This document shows positions 9,261 to 19,071 of a DNA stretch of 64,000 nt, piece by piece. Both the position numbers and the translations under genes were made by a program. Each line of letters starts with the position of its first letter. The first letter of the stretch is position 1. The notes beneath the pieces were generated by a model. That model saw nothing but the letters and a program-made list of their open reading frames with translations, did no database searches and was not told the DNA's origin. Source of the stretch: Nocardia sp. NBC_01730 (GTDB taxonomy: Bacteria > Actinomycetota > Actinomycetes > Mycobacteriales > Mycobacteriaceae); assembly GCF_035920445.1 (NCBI RefSeq), contig NZ_CP109162.1, positions 3,720,001 to 3,784,000 of the forward strand, in the 5' to 3' direction.

Positions 9261-10895
9261 CGAATCCGACGTGTGCTTCTGCGCCGACGCGAGGATCGCC
9301 TGGGCAATTTCCCGCATCTCAGCCTTACGGATCTTGCCGGTGACCGTCATCGGGAACTCCTCGACCACATGCACATACCGCGGGATCTTGAAGTGCGCCA
9401 GCTTGCCGGAGCAGAACGCACGCACCGCCGCCGCATCCAACGGCGCCGCGCCCGCGCGCATCCGGACCCAGGCCATCAACTCCTCACCGTATTTCGGATC
9501 CGGCACGCCGATCACCTGGGCATCCAAGATGTCGGGATGGGTGTAGAGGAACTCCTCGATCTCGCGCGGGTAGACGTTCTCACCGCCTCGGATGACCATG
9601 TCCTTGATCCGGCCGGTGATAGCCAGGTAGCCGTCGTCGTCCAGCACACCGATGTCGCCGGTGTGCATCCAGCGGGCGGCATCGATGGCCTCGGCGGTCC
9701 TCTCCGGGTCACCCCAGTAACCGAGCATCACCGAGTAACCGCGAGTGCACAACTCGCCCGGCTCCCCGCGTGGCACCGTGAGACCCGTTGCGGGATCGAC
9801 GATCTTGACCTCCAAATGCGGCCCGACCCGGCCGACGGTTGCGGTGCGCCGGTCGATGCCGTCGTCGCGGCGGGTTTGCGTACTGACCGGCGACGTCTCC
9901 GTCATGCCGTAGCAGATACACACCTCGCGCATGCCCATCCGATCGATCACCCGCTTCATCACCTCGACCGGGCATGGCGAGCCTGCCATGATGCCGGTGC
10001 GCAGGGTGGACAGGTCCGGGGTGGCCGAATCCAGTTCGGTGAGCAGGTCGATGAACATCGTCGGCACGCCGTAGAGCGAGGTGCAGCGCTCGGCCTCGAC
10101 CGCGGCGAGTGTCGCCTTCGGGTCGAACGAGGACGCCGGAATCACGATCGCCGCACCGTGACTCGTGCTCGCGAGATTGCCCATCACCATGCCGAAGCAG
10201 TGGTAGAAGGGCACCGGGACACAGATCCGGTCCTGCTCGGTGTAGCCGCACAGCTCGCCGACGAAATAACCGTTGTTCAAGATGTTGTGGTGGCTGAGCG
10301 TGGCGCCCTTGGGGAAACCCGTCGTGCCGGAGGTGTACTGGATGTTGATCGGGTCGTCGGCGGACAGCTGCGCCCCGAGCGCGGCCAGCCGGTCGGCGGC
10401 GATCTCGGTGCGGGTCAGCGCTTCCCATCCTGGGGTACCGAGCACGAGCACCTGTTCGAGGGCCGGGCAGTTCGGCCGGACCTGCTCGATCATCGCGACG
10501 TAGTTCGAGGACTTGAACTCCGCGGCCGCGACGAGCATCCGCACGCCTGCCTGGCGCAGCACGTACTCCAATTCGCTGGTGCGGTAGGCCGGGTTGATGT
10601 TGACCAGGATCGCGCCGACCTTCGCCGTCGCGTACTGCACGAGAAACCATTCCGCGCAGTTCGGCGCCCAGATGCCGACCCGATCCCCCTTGCCGATACA
10701 CTGGGCGGCCAGGCCGCAGGCCAGGGCATCGATCGCGGCGCCGAGTTCGCGGTAGGTCCATCGGCGCCCGGACGGACTGTCCACCAGCGCTTCTCGCTCC
10801 GGGAACGCCGCGACCGTGCGATCGAGATTGCCCCCGATGGTGTCACCGAGCAGCGGGGTGTCCGAGATGCCAGAGGTGTAGCTCGGCAGCGACAT
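9246..10895 (-). CDS. AMP-binding acyl-CoA synthetase (FadD type)
   Basis: Activates a carboxylic acid to its CoA thioester through an acyl-adenylate. The 549-residue protein has the P-loop [16 protein letters not shown], the A5 motif [11 protein letters not shown], the [38 protein letters not shown] block and the C-terminal [15 protein letters not shown] lysine. It resembles the medium/long-chain fatty acid group; the true substrate cannot be read from sequence. ATG at 10895 overlaps the TGA of the upstream synthetase gene by one base (TGATG), and GTG at 10898 is an alternative. The last codons lie inside a dispersed repeat. Confidence 0.92.
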   Translation of the reverse strand: MSLPSYTSGISDTPLLGDTIGGNLDRTVAAFPEREALVDSPSGRRWTYRELGAAIDALACGLAAQCIGKGDRVGIWAPNCAEWFLVQYATAKVGAILVNINPAYRTSELEYVLRQAGVRMLVAAAEFKSSNYVAMIEQVRPNCPALEQVLVLGTPGWEALTRTEIAADRLAALGAQLSADDPINIQYTSGTTGFPKGATLSHHNILNNGYFVGELCGYTEQDRICVPVPFYHCFGMVMGNLASTSHGAAIVIPASSFDPKATLAAVEAERCTSLYGVPTMFIDLLTELDSATPDLSTLRTGIMAGSPCPVEVMKRVIDRMGMREVCICYGMTETSPVSTQTRRDDGIDRRTATVGRVGPHLEVKIVDPATGLTVPRGEPGELCTRGYSVMLGYWGDPERTAEAIDAARWMHTGDIGVLDDDGYLAITGRIKDMVIRGGENVYPREIEEFLYTHPDILDAQVIGVPDPKYGEELMAWVRMRAGAAPLDAAAVRAFCSGKLAHFKIPRYVHVVEEFPMTVTGKIRKAEMREIAQAILASAQKHTSDSASNN

Positions 10896-12529
10896 CACTT
10901 GACTCCCCCCTGCCGCAGTACGAACCTCTGCACCTTGCCGCTGGGCGTCTTCGGCAGGCTCGGCACGAAGTGGACCTTGCGCGGGTAGGCGTGCGCGGCG
11001 AATTTCTTCTTCACCAGGCTTTGCAGCTCGGCTTCCAGCTCGGCGCCGCCCGCGGCTCCGTCGCGCAGCACCACGAACGCCTCCAGCACCTCACCGCGCA
11101 GCTCGTCCGGCATGCCGACCACGGCCGCCTCGGCCACCTGCTCGTGCAGCACGAGCACGCTCTCCACCTCGAACGGGCCGATGCGATAACCCGCCATGAT
11201 GATCACGTCGTCGTCGCGGGCGGAGAATCGGAAGAACCCGTCCGTGTCCTGTGAACCCGCATCACCGGTCAGGTACCAGCGGCCGTCGGCGGTGTAGCGC
11301 TGTGCGGTGCGTTCCGGGGCGTCGAGGTAGCCGAGGAACCACAGCAGCGGGCTGTGCTGCGTGTCGATCGCGACCCGGCCCAGCTCACCGGTGGGGGCGA
11401 TGATGTCGGCGTCGTCGGCGAGCACCGCGCAGGACCAGCCCGGCAGCGAGCGGCCCATCGAGCCGGCGGGCGCGCCGGTGTCGAGGGCTTCGTGCCAGGC
11501 GTTGCAGATGACCATGCCGTGCTCGGTCTGGCCGTAGTGGTCGCGCACCGCGACGCCCAGGTTCTCCACCGACCAGGCGACGACCTCGGGCGTGAGCGGC
11601 TCGCCCGCCGACGACGCGCGGCGCAGCTTCGAGTGCACCGCCGGCGTGGTGCACTCGGCGCGCAGCGTGCGGTACACCGTCGGGGCGGCAGCGAAATTGG
11701 TGACTCCGAACCTCTCCAGTACCTGCCAGGTCAGCGCGGCGGAGAAGCCCGCGTGCAGCAGGATGCTGCGGATACCGGTGGCAAGCGGGCCGAGGATCGC
11801 GTAGTAGAGGCCGTAGGCCCAGCCCGGGTCTGCGGCATTCCAGAACACGTCGTCGGCCCGGACATCGAGCGCGAACTCCTGGTACGCGTGGAAGGACGCG
11901 AGCGCGCGCAGCGGAATCGGGACGCCCTTGGGCGTGCCGGTGGTGCCACTGGTGAAGAGCTGGACGAGCAGTCCGTCGCCGCCGATCGCGACCGGGGTGG
12001 CGTCCGGGTGGGTGGCCGAAGAGGCGTCGAGCAGGTCGGTCATGCGCAGTGCGCCCGCAGGGGCGTCCGCACCGGTCACGATCAGCCGCCACGGCGGGTC
12101 GGCGGGCAGATCCGGGCCGGGGGCCAGCTTCGGCGCCTGGTCGGCGTCGGCGATGACGATCGAGGCGCCGGCAGCTGAAAGCCGCAAGGCGATGGCGGGG
12201 GGCGCGAACGCGGTGAACAGCGGAACGTGCACCGCGCCGCGGCGCCAGATGCCGAGCAGCGCGACCACCAGGTCCGCCGACTTCGCCATCAGCGTGGCGA
12301 CCCGGTCGCCCTGCCGCACGCCGAGCTCGCCGAGTGCGGCGGCGAACCGGGCCGAGCGTTCGCGCAGCTCGCCGTAGGTGAGGTCGGTCGAGGACAGGTC
12401 GGCCTCGATGACAGTGAAGGCGACCCGGTTCGCCGGGTGCCGATCGCACAGCAGATCCGCCGCCGCCGCGTCGCTCCGGTCGTAACAATCCAGCAGCTCG
12501 CGCACCCGCGGATTCAGATCGGTGCCCAT
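10895..12529 (-). CDS. AMP-binding acyl/acetyl-CoA synthetase-like protein
   Basis: A second adenylate-forming acid-CoA ligase, 544 residues, nearer to the acetyl/medium-chain (ACSM-like) branch. Visible motifs are [16 protein letters not shown] (P-loop), [26 protein letters not shown] (A5), YLTGDAG and [20 protein letters not shown], and the final lysine motif [12 protein letters not shown]. The DPGWAYG stretch is typical of acetyl-CoA-synthetase-like enzymes. ATG at 12529 is preferred over upstream codons in the divergent promoter region. It is transcribed with the second synthetase and diverges from a RamA-type regulator, which suggests control by acid or acetate availability. Confidence 0.9.
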   Translation of the reverse strand: MGTDLNPRVRELLDCYDRSDAAAADLLCDRHPANRVAFTVIEADLSSTDLTYGELRERSARFAAALGELGVRQGDRVATLMAKSADLVVALLGIWRRGAVHVPLFTAFAPPAIALRLSAAGASIVIADADQAPKLAPGPDLPADPPWRLIVTGADAPAGALRMTDLLDASSATHPDATPVAIGGDGLLVQLFTSGTTGTPKGVPIPLRALASFHAYQEFALDVRADDVFWNAADPGWAYGLYYAILGPLATGIRSILLHAGFSAALTWQVLERFGVTNFAAAPTVYRTLRAECTTPAVHSKLRRASSAGEPLTPEVVAWSVENLGVAVRDHYGQTEHGMVICNAWHEALDTGAPAGSMGRSLPGWSCAVLADDADIIAPTGELGRVAIDTQHSPLLWFLGYLDAPERTAQRYTADGRWYLTGDAGSQDTDGFFRFSARDDDVIIMAGYRIGPFEVESVLVLHEQVAEAAVVGMPDELRGEVLEAFVVLRDGAAGGAELEAELQSLVKKKFAAHAYPRKVHFVPSLPKTPSGKVQRFVLRQGGVK

Positions 12530-12604
12530 CTCGCTTCTCCTCTTTCCGTGATCCAGCACAACCCGGGTGTGCAATAGGATGTGGGTCACATCGAGTTCGC
12601 CACT

Positions 12605-12620
12605 ACCCCCGAAAAGGGGT
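12605..12620. promoter_or_regulatory. RamA-type operator candidate
   Basis: ACCCC and GGGGT form an inverted repeat separated by six bases (12605-12620), just before the ribosome site of the RamA-like gene. Both halves fit the C/G-run motifs reported for Corynebacterium RamA (A-C4-6 and G4-6-T). Position suggests autoregulation, perhaps also of the divergent synthetase operon 75 bp away. Confidence 0.5.
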
Positions 12621-12628
12621 GGAGTCCC

Positions 12629-13480
12629 ATGACCCACACCGCACTGCTGCGTCCCCGCGACGGCGACGCCCTGCGCGCCGAGATCCGCTGGGTGGCGAGC
12701 CAGGCCGAAGTGCCGGTGGTGTTCGGCGGCGAAGTGGACGGCGACACGCTGCTGCTGTCGGAATTCGTCGGCACGATGACCAACGGGCTGCGCGGATTGT
12801 CCGTGTTGCGCACGTCGGGACTGGGCGGGCGCGTGATGGATTCGGGGCGTCCCGCCTCAGTCGCGGATTACCGCAACGCCTCCTCGATCACCCACCACTA
12901 CGACGGCCCGGTCGCCGGCGAGGGCATCCGCTCCGTACTCGCCGTCCCGGTGGTCGTGGACAGTCGATCCCGTGTGGTGCTCTACGCCGCGACCAGGGGT
13001 GGCAGTCCGTTGGGCGACCGCACCGCGGACCTCGTCGTCCGGGCCGGTCGGCGCCTGGCCACCGAGATCGCCCTGCGCGACGAGGTCGATCGACGCTTGC
13101 GGCTGCTGGAGCTGACCACCCCGTCGGCCGGGACGGCACCCGCGGTCACCGAGGAACTCCGCGACATCCACGCCGAACTCCGTGGCATGGCGCGCTCCGC
13201 CGAGGACGACCGATTGCGCGGGCGCCTGCACGCGGTCTGCGAACGACTCACCCGCGTCCTGGTCGGCGAACCGACCCCGGACAGCCCGAAACTGTGCCGC
13301 CGCGAACTCGACGTGCTGTCCCAGGTCGCGCTCGGCTGCACGAACCAGGAAGCGGCACAACGTCTCTCGCTCGGGCCGGAGACTGTCAAGAGCTACTTGC
13401 GCAACGCGATGGTCAAGCTGGAGGCGCACTCCCGCCATGAAGCGGTCGTGGCGGCCCGTCGCCACGGACTCCTGCCTTGA
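12629..13480 (+). CDS. RamA-type GAF/LuxR-family transcriptional regulator
   Basis: A 283-residue regulator with an N-terminal GAF-like sensor (residues about 15-150, including LGGRVMDSGRPASVADY) and a C-terminal LuxR HTH (CRRELDVLSQVALGCTNQEAA...GPETVKSYLRNAMVKLEAHSRHEAV). The HTH end and overall layout closely resemble Corynebacterium glutamicum RamA (about 282 residues), a master regulator of acetate metabolism. ATG at 12629 follows GGTGGAG. It diverges from two acyl-CoA synthetase genes, consistent with regulation of acetate or acid activation. A RamA-like inverted repeat lies immediately upstream. Confidence 0.85.
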   Translation: MTHTALLRPRDGDALRAEIRWVASQAEVPVVFGGEVDGDTLLLSEFVGTMTNGLRGLSVLRTSGLGGRVMDSGRPASVADYRNASSITHHYDGPVAGEGIRSVLAVPVVVDSRSRVVLYAATRGGSPLGDRTADLVVRAGRRLATEIALRDEVDRRLRLLELTTPSAGTAPAVTEELRDIHAELRGMARSAEDDRLRGRLHAVCERLTRVLVGEPTPDSPKLCRRELDVLSQVALGCTNQEAAQRLSLGPETVKSYLRNAMVKLEAHSRHEAVVAARRHGLLP

Positions 13481-13612
13481 CCGACGGATAGTCAGCGGGG
13501 TGGACAGAGCCGCGCTCGTGGCGGATGTCGCGCATGCGAGCGGCGCGCGGCAGGTCGGGCGAGTCGGTGGTTCAGCCGCCGAAGACCGGTGTGAAGCGGT
13601 CGCGCCGACGGT

Positions 13613-14314
13613 CTACCGCTCGGACGTCGCGTCCTGGTCCGGGAGCAGGTCGGGGCGGCGTTCGTGGGTACGGGCGAGGGATTGCTCACGACGCCATGCG
13701 GCCACCTTCGCGTGGTCGCCGGAGAGCAGGACCGGCGGAACCTCCAGGCCGCGCCACGAGACCGGACGGGTGTAGCTCGGGCCTTCGAGCAGGCCGTCGG
13801 AGAACGAATCCTCTTGGTGGGACTGCTGATTACCGAGCACGCCGGGCAACAGCCGGACCACGGCCTCGGTCATCACGAGCACCGCCGCCTCGCCGCCGAT
13901 CAGCACGTAGTCGCCGATGCTGACCTCTTCCACCCGGACCCGGCGGGCCGCGTCGTCGAAGACGCGCTGGTCGATCCCTTCGTAGCGGCCGCAAGCGAAG
14001 ACCAGGTGTGATTCAGCGGACCAGCGCCGCGCCGTGTCCTGGGTGAACGGCACGCCCGCGGGCGTAGGGACAACCAGCAGCGCGTCGTCCGGGCAGACCT
14101 CGTCGAGAGCCGCGCCCCACACGGTCGGCTTCATGACCATGCCGGGCCCGCCGCCGTACGGGGAGTCGTCGACCGATTTGTGCACGTCATGGGTCCAGCG
14201 GCGCAGGTCGTGCACCGCGAGGGAGATCAGCCCCTTGTCGATGGCCTTACCCAGCAGCGCCGTGCGCAAAGGGTCCAGGTACTCCGGGAAGATCGTGACG
14301 ACATCGAGTTTCAT
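13613..14314 (-). CDS. trmD: tRNA (guanine37-N1)-methyltransferase
   Basis: SPOUT-family enzyme that methylates G37 beside the anticodon to prevent frameshifting. The 233-residue protein begins [16 protein letters not shown] and has [14 protein letters not shown], the deep-knot AdoMet loop [11 protein letters not shown] and [15 protein letters not shown], and [21 protein letters not shown]. Length matches the family. It follows rimM with a 71-bp gap in the rpsP-khpA-rimM-trmD order common to Actinobacteria. Confidence 0.97.
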   Translation of the reverse strand: MKLDVVTIFPEYLDPLRTALLGKAIDKGLISLAVHDLRRWTHDVHKSVDDSPYGGGPGMVMKPTVWGAALDEVCPDDALLVVPTPAGVPFTQDTARRWSAESHLVFACGRYEGIDQRVFDDAARRVRVEEVSIGDYVLIGGEAAVLVMTEAVVRLLPGVLGNQQSHQEDSFSDGLLEGPSYTRPVSWRGLEVPPVLLSGDHAKVAAWRREQSLARTHERRPDLLPDQDATSER

Positions 14315-14385
14315 GCCTGCCTCCTGTCACCGCGGGAGTCGACCGTTGGCCCGTTGAGCGCTGGGCGATCGGGTCGCACACCGCC

Positions 14386-14910
14386 TCATTCCGGGTCGAG
14401 CAGACCCTCGGGCGGATCGATGACGACGAGGCGGTCCGCGAGCGACACCGCAGGCACGATGGCCGTGACGAACGGGATCAGGATCTCCCGGCCGTCGTCG
14501 GCGGCGCGCACCGACAGCAGTTCACCCGCCGCGGAGTGCAGCACCTCGCGCACCGAGCCGACCACGGTGCCGTCGGTGAGCTGAACTTCCAGCCCTTCCA
14601 GCTCGTAATCGTAGAACTCGTCCGGATCGCCGGACGGCGGAAGATCCGCGCTGTCGACCAGGAACAGCATGCCGCGCAGCGCGTCGGCCGCAGTGCGGTC
14701 GGCCACGCCGGTGAGGAATACGAGAAGTCGGCCCGAGTGCTCTCGGGCCGACTCCACGGTGAAATCACGGACCTCCCCGGATCGGGCCAGCCGACCACGC
14801 AGCGTGGAACCGGGCGCGAAACGCGCCTCGGGCTCGTCGGTCCGTACCTCGACGACAAGTTCGCCGCGCACGCCGTGCGACTTGGCGACCCGCCCTACGA
14901 CGAGTTCCAC
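14386..14910 (-). CDS. rimM: 16S rRNA processing protein RimM
   Basis: Assists maturation of the 30S head near S19. The 174-residue protein has the N-terminal VGRVAKSHGVRGELVVEVRTD domain and the C-terminal PRC-barrel-like domain (DEFYDYELEGLEVQLTDGTVVGSV, then EILIPFVTAIVPAV). GTG at 14910 overlaps the khpA stop (TAG) by one base, so it is coupled to khpA. Confidence 0.96.
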   Translation of the reverse strand: MELVVGRVAKSHGVRGELVVEVRTDEPEARFAPGSTLRGRLARSGEVRDFTVESAREHSGRLLVFLTGVADRTAADALRGMLFLVDSADLPPSGDPDEFYDYELEGLEVQLTDGTVVGSVREVLHSAAGELLSVRAADDGREILIPFVTAIVPAVSLADRLVVIDPPEGLLDPE

Positions 14911-15152
14911 TACTGGTCGGTGTCGACCACGTCGACCCGGATGCCCCGGCCGCCGATACCTGCGACGAGGGTGCGCAGCGCGGTCGCGGTGCGTCCACCG
15001 CGGCCGATCACCTTACCCAGGTCTTCGGGGTGCACATGCACCTCGACGGTGCGCCCTCGGCGACCGGTGATCAGCTCGACACGGACGTCATCGGGATTGG
15101 CGACGATCCCGCGAACCAGGTGTTCGACGGCATCGGCGACGACGGCACTCAC
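14910..15152 (-). CDS. khpA: KH-domain RNA-binding protein KhpA
   Basis: An 80-residue single-KH protein (UPF0109, Rv2908c-like) that in other Gram-positives partners with KhpB in RNA binding. It has HVHPEDLGKVIGRGGRTATALRTLV, with the GxxG loop as GRGG. The start is GTG at 15152, with GGTGATGGAG upstream. That start and its ribosome site are part of a perfect 95-bp tandem duplication, so an upstream 32-codon ORF now overlaps this start by four bases (GTGA). It lies between rpsP and rimM. Confidence 0.94.
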   Translation of the reverse strand: MSAVVADAVEHLVRGIVANPDDVRVELITGRRGRTVEVHVHPEDLGKVIGRGGRTATALRTLVAGIGGRGIRVDVVDTDQ

Positions 15153-15341
15153 TGCTCCATCACCTCGAGACGCAACTCCCCCATCGTCGGGGCCGATCTA
15201 CCGACGGCTCGAGACGGGTACCGTGTCGACGGGTAAGGCGCACTCACTGCTCCATCACCTCGAGACGCAACTCCCCCATCGTCGGGGCCGATCTACCGAC
15301 GGCTCGAGACGGGTACCGTGTCGACGGGTAAGGCGCACTCA
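15145..15341. repeat. Perfect 95-bp tandem duplication (2.07 copies)
   Basis: The segment 15145-15239 is repeated without mismatch at 15240-15334, and the first seven bases of a third copy follow (15335-15341), ending exactly at the rpsP stop codon. Each unit carries CTCGAG twice, GGTACC and GTCGAC, a CCCC/GGGG mini-stem, and the khpA ribosome site with GTG start. Perfect identity suggests a recent event. Confidence 0.95.
15149..15247 (-). CDS. Possible 32-codon leader ORF before khpA
   Basis: The outer copy of the duplicated khpA start (GTG at 15247, with the same GGTGATGGAG upstream) opens a frame of 32 codons beginning [13 protein letters not shown]. It stops at TGA 15149-15151, overlapping the khpA GTG. 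It exists only because of the 95-bp duplication. Translation is an inference from the duplicated ribosome site; no function is suggested by its sequence. Confidence 0.35.
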   Translation of the reverse strand: MSAPYPSTRYPSRAVGRSAPTMGELRLEVMEQ

Positions 15342-15767
15342 TTACTCCGAGGCCTCGGTCTCGGCGGCCTCGTCCTTCTTGGCGGCCTTCTTCTTCGGGG
15401 TGACGGCCTCGGCGACCGGCTCGCTATCGGCAGCGGCCAGCGCGGCGTTGAACAGGTCCAGCTTGGACGGCTTGGCCGGCTTGACCTTCAGGGTGCCCTC
15501 GGCGCCGTCGATGCCCTTGAACTTCTGCCAGTCACCGGTGATCTTCAGCAGCTGGAGGACCGGCTCGGTCGGCTGCGCGCCGACACCCAGCCAGTACTGA
15601 GCGCGCTCGGAATTGATCTCGATGAGCGACGGCTCTTCCTTCGGGTGGTACATGCCGATGGACTCGATGGCCCGGCCGTCCCGGCGGGTGCGGGCGTCCG
15701 CGACGACGACACGGTACTGCGGGTTGCGGATCTTGCCCATGCGGGTGAGTTTGATGCGAACAGCCAC
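15342..15767 (-). CDS. rpsP: 30S ribosomal protein S16
   Basis: Small-subunit ribosomal protein. The frame from GTG at 15767 ([32 protein letters not shown]) gives 141 residues, preceded by GAAAGG. The first 80 residues match S16; the rest is a long Ala/Lys/Glu-rich tail ([19 protein letters not shown]), typical of actinobacterial S16. First gene of the rpsP-khpA-rimM-trmD group. The 189-bp spacer to khpA is occupied by the tandem duplication. Confidence 0.96.
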   Translation of the reverse strand: MAVRIKLTRMGKIRNPQYRVVVADARTRRDGRAIESIGMYHPKEEPSLIEINSERAQYWLGVGAQPTEPVLQLLKITGDWQKFKGIDGAEGTLKVKPAKPSKLDLFNAALAAADSEPVAEAVTPKKKAAKKDEAAETEASE

Positions 15768-16178
15768 TGCTGATCTGCCTTTCGTTGGTTGGTCACGGCG
15801 CGATTCAGCGACCCGCACGGTCTGCGAGCCCGGTTTTGCGCTTGGAGTGTGTGACCGCCGCGCGGTACGTAACCGGAGACGGGCTGACACTTGTCCGGAA
15901 GGACGGTGGTCCATTGTGCCAGACGTGCCGGTCCCACCAGAAATCGCGCCCCACCGCCCCGAAGGGCGGCGCACCGGCCCACGCAGCGACAGCAAGCGGC
16001 GCCGACGCGCGCGGACTGCCCCGATGGTCAGCTCACCAGCGGCGCGGGGGTTCGCCCGGCGAGTTCGACCGCGTCAGGCTCGTGTCCATTGGGCATCTGA
16101 TAACCGAGGCGAATGGTCACGACAACCGGCCATAGGCGCCGTTCGAAAACATGACAGTGAGCTGCGCTGACCGAGGTT
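15768..16178. other. 411-bp intergenic region before rpsP
   Basis: Lies between the rpsP start and the amidohydrolase stop, both on the minus strand. It should hold the rpsP operon promoter. I see no convincing -35/-10 pair, hairpin or coding frame, only shadow frames of neighbouring genes. Confidence 0.5.
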
Positions 16179-17318
16179 TCAGCGGTGGCCGGTGACGGGA
16201 CCGCGCTTGCCGAACACCCGCCCGCGCAGAACGACGGCGTACGGGGCGGTGAGCGCCTCCGGGTGAGCGCACGGGTCCTCCCGATAAACGACGAAATCAG
16301 CGGGCGCGCCGTGCTCGATGCTCGGCCTGCCGAGCCAGGCGCGGGCATTCCAGGAGGCCGCGCCGAGCGCATCGCGCCGGGACAGACCCGCGGCGCCGAG
16401 CGCGGCGATCTCGTCGGCGATGCGCCCGTGGCGGATGGAGCCGCCCGCGTCGGTGCCCGCGAAGATCGGCACGCCCGCGTCGTGCGCGGCGGCGACAGTG
16501 CCGCGCACCCTGCGATGCAGGTCGCGCATATGGGCGGCGTAGACGGGGAATTTGCCCGCACTGTCGGCGATTTCGGGAAAGGTATCGATGTTGACCAGCG
16601 TGGGCACCAAGGCGGTGCCGTGTTCGACCATCATCTCGATGGTCTCGTCGGCGAGGCCGGTGCCGTGTTCCAGACAGTCGATACCTGCGTCGATCAAACC
16701 GGGCAGCGCGTCCTCTCCGAAGACATGCGCGGTGACGCGGGCACCGTTGGCGTGCGCGGCGGCGATCGCCTCCTTCAGGATCGCGTCGCTCCACAGCGGA
16801 CGCAGGTCGCCGACGGATCGGTCGATCCAGTCGCCGACGATCTTCACCCAGCCGTCGCCGAAGCGGGCCTGCTCGGCGACGATCTCAGGCAGATCGCGCT
16901 CGTCGTCGAGTTCGATGCCCAGCTCGCGGATGTAGCGTTTGGGACGGGAGATGTGGCGGCCCGATCGGATGATCCGCGGCAGCTCGTCGTGGTCGTCGAT
17001 GAATCGGGTGTCGATCGGCGAGCCCGCGTCGCGCAGCAGCAGCGCACCGGCCGCACGTTCGGTCTCAGCCTGCGCGATGGCCCCCTCGCGGTCCTCGTCG
17101 CCCCCGCCGTATCGGATACCGACGTGGCAGTGCGCGTCGACCAGGCCAGGCACTATCCACCCTGCGTCACAGAGTGTTTCGGCGCCAGGCACAGGTTCGA
17201 AAGACACCAGCCCATCGCGCACCCACAGATCCCGCACCTCATCGCCAGGCAGAACCACACCTCGCAGATGCACAGCAACCTCCCGGACGTCCTCGGCTGC
17301 CACCAACCTACTGTTCAT
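16179..17318 (-). CDS. Amidohydrolase-superfamily metal-dependent hydrolase
   Basis: A 379-residue metal hydrolase of the imidazolonepropionase/prolidase-like amidohydrolase branch (Rv2915c-like position). Metal-binding features are visible: VPGLVDAHCHVG (HxH), the WVKIVGD lysine, VTAHVFGEDA and CLEHGTGL histidines, and FAGTDAGGS (Asp). A beta-sandwich at both ends (residues about 10-60 and the end) is normal. The start ATG at 17318 has AGGTG upstream, and GTG at 17330 is an alternative. Substrate is unknown. It lies directly downstream of ffh on the same strand, as in mycobacteria. Confidence 0.85.
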   Translation of the reverse strand: MNSRLVAAEDVREVAVHLRGVVLPGDEVRDLWVRDGLVSFEPVPGAETLCDAGWIVPGLVDAHCHVGIRYGGGDEDREGAIAQAETERAAGALLLRDAGSPIDTRFIDDHDELPRIIRSGRHISRPKRYIRELGIELDDERDLPEIVAEQARFGDGWVKIVGDWIDRSVGDLRPLWSDAILKEAIAAAHANGARVTAHVFGEDALPGLIDAGIDCLEHGTGLADETIEMMVEHGTALVPTLVNIDTFPEIADSAGKFPVYAAHMRDLHRRVRGTVAAAHDAGVPIFAGTDAGGSIRHGRIADEIAALGAAGLSRRDALGAASWNARAWLGRPSIEHGAPADFVVYREDPCAHPEALTAPYAVVLRGRVFGKRGPVTGHR

Positions 17319-17375
17319 GCACCGTGACACCTATCCGCGGAGAAACCGTGCCCGTATCGGCGCCGCCGATACGGT

Positions 17376-18947
17376 CTACTTTTTCGGGAACTTGAATTGA
17401 GAGAGGTCGATGCCCTCCAGGCCGGGCGGCAGCTGGTCGAGACCGGCGGGCATGTTGGAGATGTCGGGCATACCGGCGGGCAGTCCGGGCATGCCGGGCA
17501 TGCCGCCCATTCCGGGGAACCCGCCGCGCACCTTCGGCGGCGTCGGGCCACGGCCGCCCTTCTTCCCCTTCTTGCCCTTCTTGGTGTTGCCGCGACGGGA
17601 GCCGGGCAGCCCCATCTGGCGGCCCATCATGGCCATCATCTTCTTGGCCTCGAAGAAACGGTCGACGAGCTGGTTGACCTCGGAGACCTGGACACCAGAG
17701 CCATTGGCGATGCGCAGCCGACGAGAGGCGTTGATGATCTTGGGGTTGTCACGTTCGGCCGGGGTCATGCCGCGGATGATCGCCTGCACGCGGTCGAGCT
17801 GCTTGTCGTCGACCTGGGCGAGCATGTCCTTCATCTGGCCCGCGCCGGGCAGCATGCCCAGGAGGTTGCCGATCGGGCCCATCTTGCGGATGGCCAGCAT
17901 CTGATCGAGGAAGTCCTCGAGGGTGAGCTCGCCGCTGCCGATCTTGCGCGCGGCCTCCTCGGCCTGCTGCGCGTCGTAGACCTGCTCAGCCTGCTCGATC
18001 AGGGTGAGCACGTCGCCCATACCAAGGATGCGGCTGGCCATACGGTCCGGGTGGAAGACGTCGAAGTCCTCGAGCTTCTCACCGGTGGAGGCGAACAGGA
18101 TCGGGACGCCGGTGACCTCACGGACGCTCAGCGCGGCGCCACCGCGGGCGTCGCCGTCGAGCTTGGTGAGCACGACACCGGTGAAGCCGACGCCGTCGCG
18201 GAACGACTCGGCGGTGCTGACCGCGTCCTGACCGATCATGGCGTCGAGTACGAACAGGGTCTCGTCCGGCCGCACTGCGTCCCGGATGCCAACGGCCTGC
18301 CGCATGAGCTCGGCGTCGATACCGAGACGGCCCGCCGTGTCGACGATGACGACGTCGTGCTGCTTCTGCTCGGCTTCCGCGATACCGCCGCGCGCCACAC
18401 CCACCGGGTCGGCGGCCGTGATGCCGAGCGGGTTCTCGCCACCACCGACGGAAGTGCCGGGGTGCGGCGCGTAGACGGGCACGCCCGCGCGCTCGCCCAC
18501 CACCTGCAGCTGAGTGACGGCGCCAGGACGCTGCAGGTCACAGGCGACCAGCAGCGGCTGATGCCCCTGCCCCTTCAGCCATTTCGCCAGCTTGCCCGCG
18601 AGCGTCGTCTTACCGGAACCCTGCAGACCGGCGAGCATGATCACCGTCGGCGGGTTCTTGGCCAGGTTCAGTCGCCTGGTCTCGCCGCCGAGGATGCCGA
18701 CGAGTTCCTCATTGACGATCTTCACGACTTGCTGGGCCGGATTCAGCGCCCCGGAAACCTCCGCGCCCTTGGCGCGCTCCTTGATCCGCCCGATGAAACC
18801 GCGCACCACAGGCAGCGCGACGTCGGCCTCGAGCAGGGCGAGACGGATCTCCCGACAGGTGACGTCGATGTCGGCCGGTGACAGACGCCCCTTACCACGC
18901 AGATCCTTGAGGGCACCGGTAAGCCGGTCGGACAGGGATTCGAACAC
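17376..18947 (-). CDS. ffh: Signal recognition particle GTPase Ffh
   Basis: Binds 4.5S RNA and signal sequences and pairs with FtsY for co-translational membrane targeting. The 523-residue protein has the N domain, the G domain with GLQGSGKTT (residues 107-115), DTAGRLGID and TKLDGDARGG, and the methionine-rich M domain. The C-terminus is a Gly/Met/Pro repeat region (GFPGMGGMPGMPGLPAGMP) typical of actinobacteria. ftsY is about 6 kb away on the same strand. Confidence 0.97.
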   Translation of the reverse strand: MFESLSDRLTGALKDLRGKGRLSPADIDVTCREIRLALLEADVALPVVRGFIGRIKERAKGAEVSGALNPAQQVVKIVNEELVGILGGETRRLNLAKNPPTVIMLAGLQGSGKTTLAGKLAKWLKGQGHQPLLVACDLQRPGAVTQLQVVGERAGVPVYAPHPGTSVGGGENPLGITAADPVGVARGGIAEAEQKQHDVVIVDTAGRLGIDAELMRQAVGIRDAVRPDETLFVLDAMIGQDAVSTAESFRDGVGFTGVVLTKLDGDARGGAALSVREVTGVPILFASTGEKLEDFDVFHPDRMASRILGMGDVLTLIEQAEQVYDAQQAEEAARKIGSGELTLEDFLDQMLAIRKMGPIGNLLGMLPGAGQMKDMLAQVDDKQLDRVQAIIRGMTPAERDNPKIINASRRLRIANGSGVQVSEVNQLVDRFFEAKKMMAMMGRQMGLPGSRRGNTKKGKKGKKGGRGPTPPKVRGGFPGMGGMPGMPGLPAGMPDISNMPAGLDQLPPGLEGIDLSQFKFPKK

Positions 18948-19025
18948 CGATCGCGCTCCTGATCTCGGGGGACGTCACATTCTCTCCCAGGGTAATGGGA
19001 TCACCCACATGATCGCGCAGGCGGT

Positions 19026-19052
19026 GCGCCCTTCTTGGTGGGAAGGGAGCGC
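19026..19052 (-). terminator. Hairpin upstream of ffh
   Basis: CCCTTC (19029-19034) pairs with GAAGGG (19042-19047), and outer GCG/CGC extend the stem past a 2-base bulge. It lies in the gap between the deaminase gene and ffh and could end deaminase transcription. No T run follows. Confidence 0.35.
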
Positions 19053-19071
19053 AACAGCCAGGAGATGACCC

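Noticed and set aside
9107..9307. N-terminal extension of tex
   Set aside because: The region is the dispersed repeat and overlaps the neighbouring gene end; no family similarity.
15145..15341. CRISPR array
   Set aside because: Only two units, directly adjacent and identical with no spacers; it is a simple tandem duplication.
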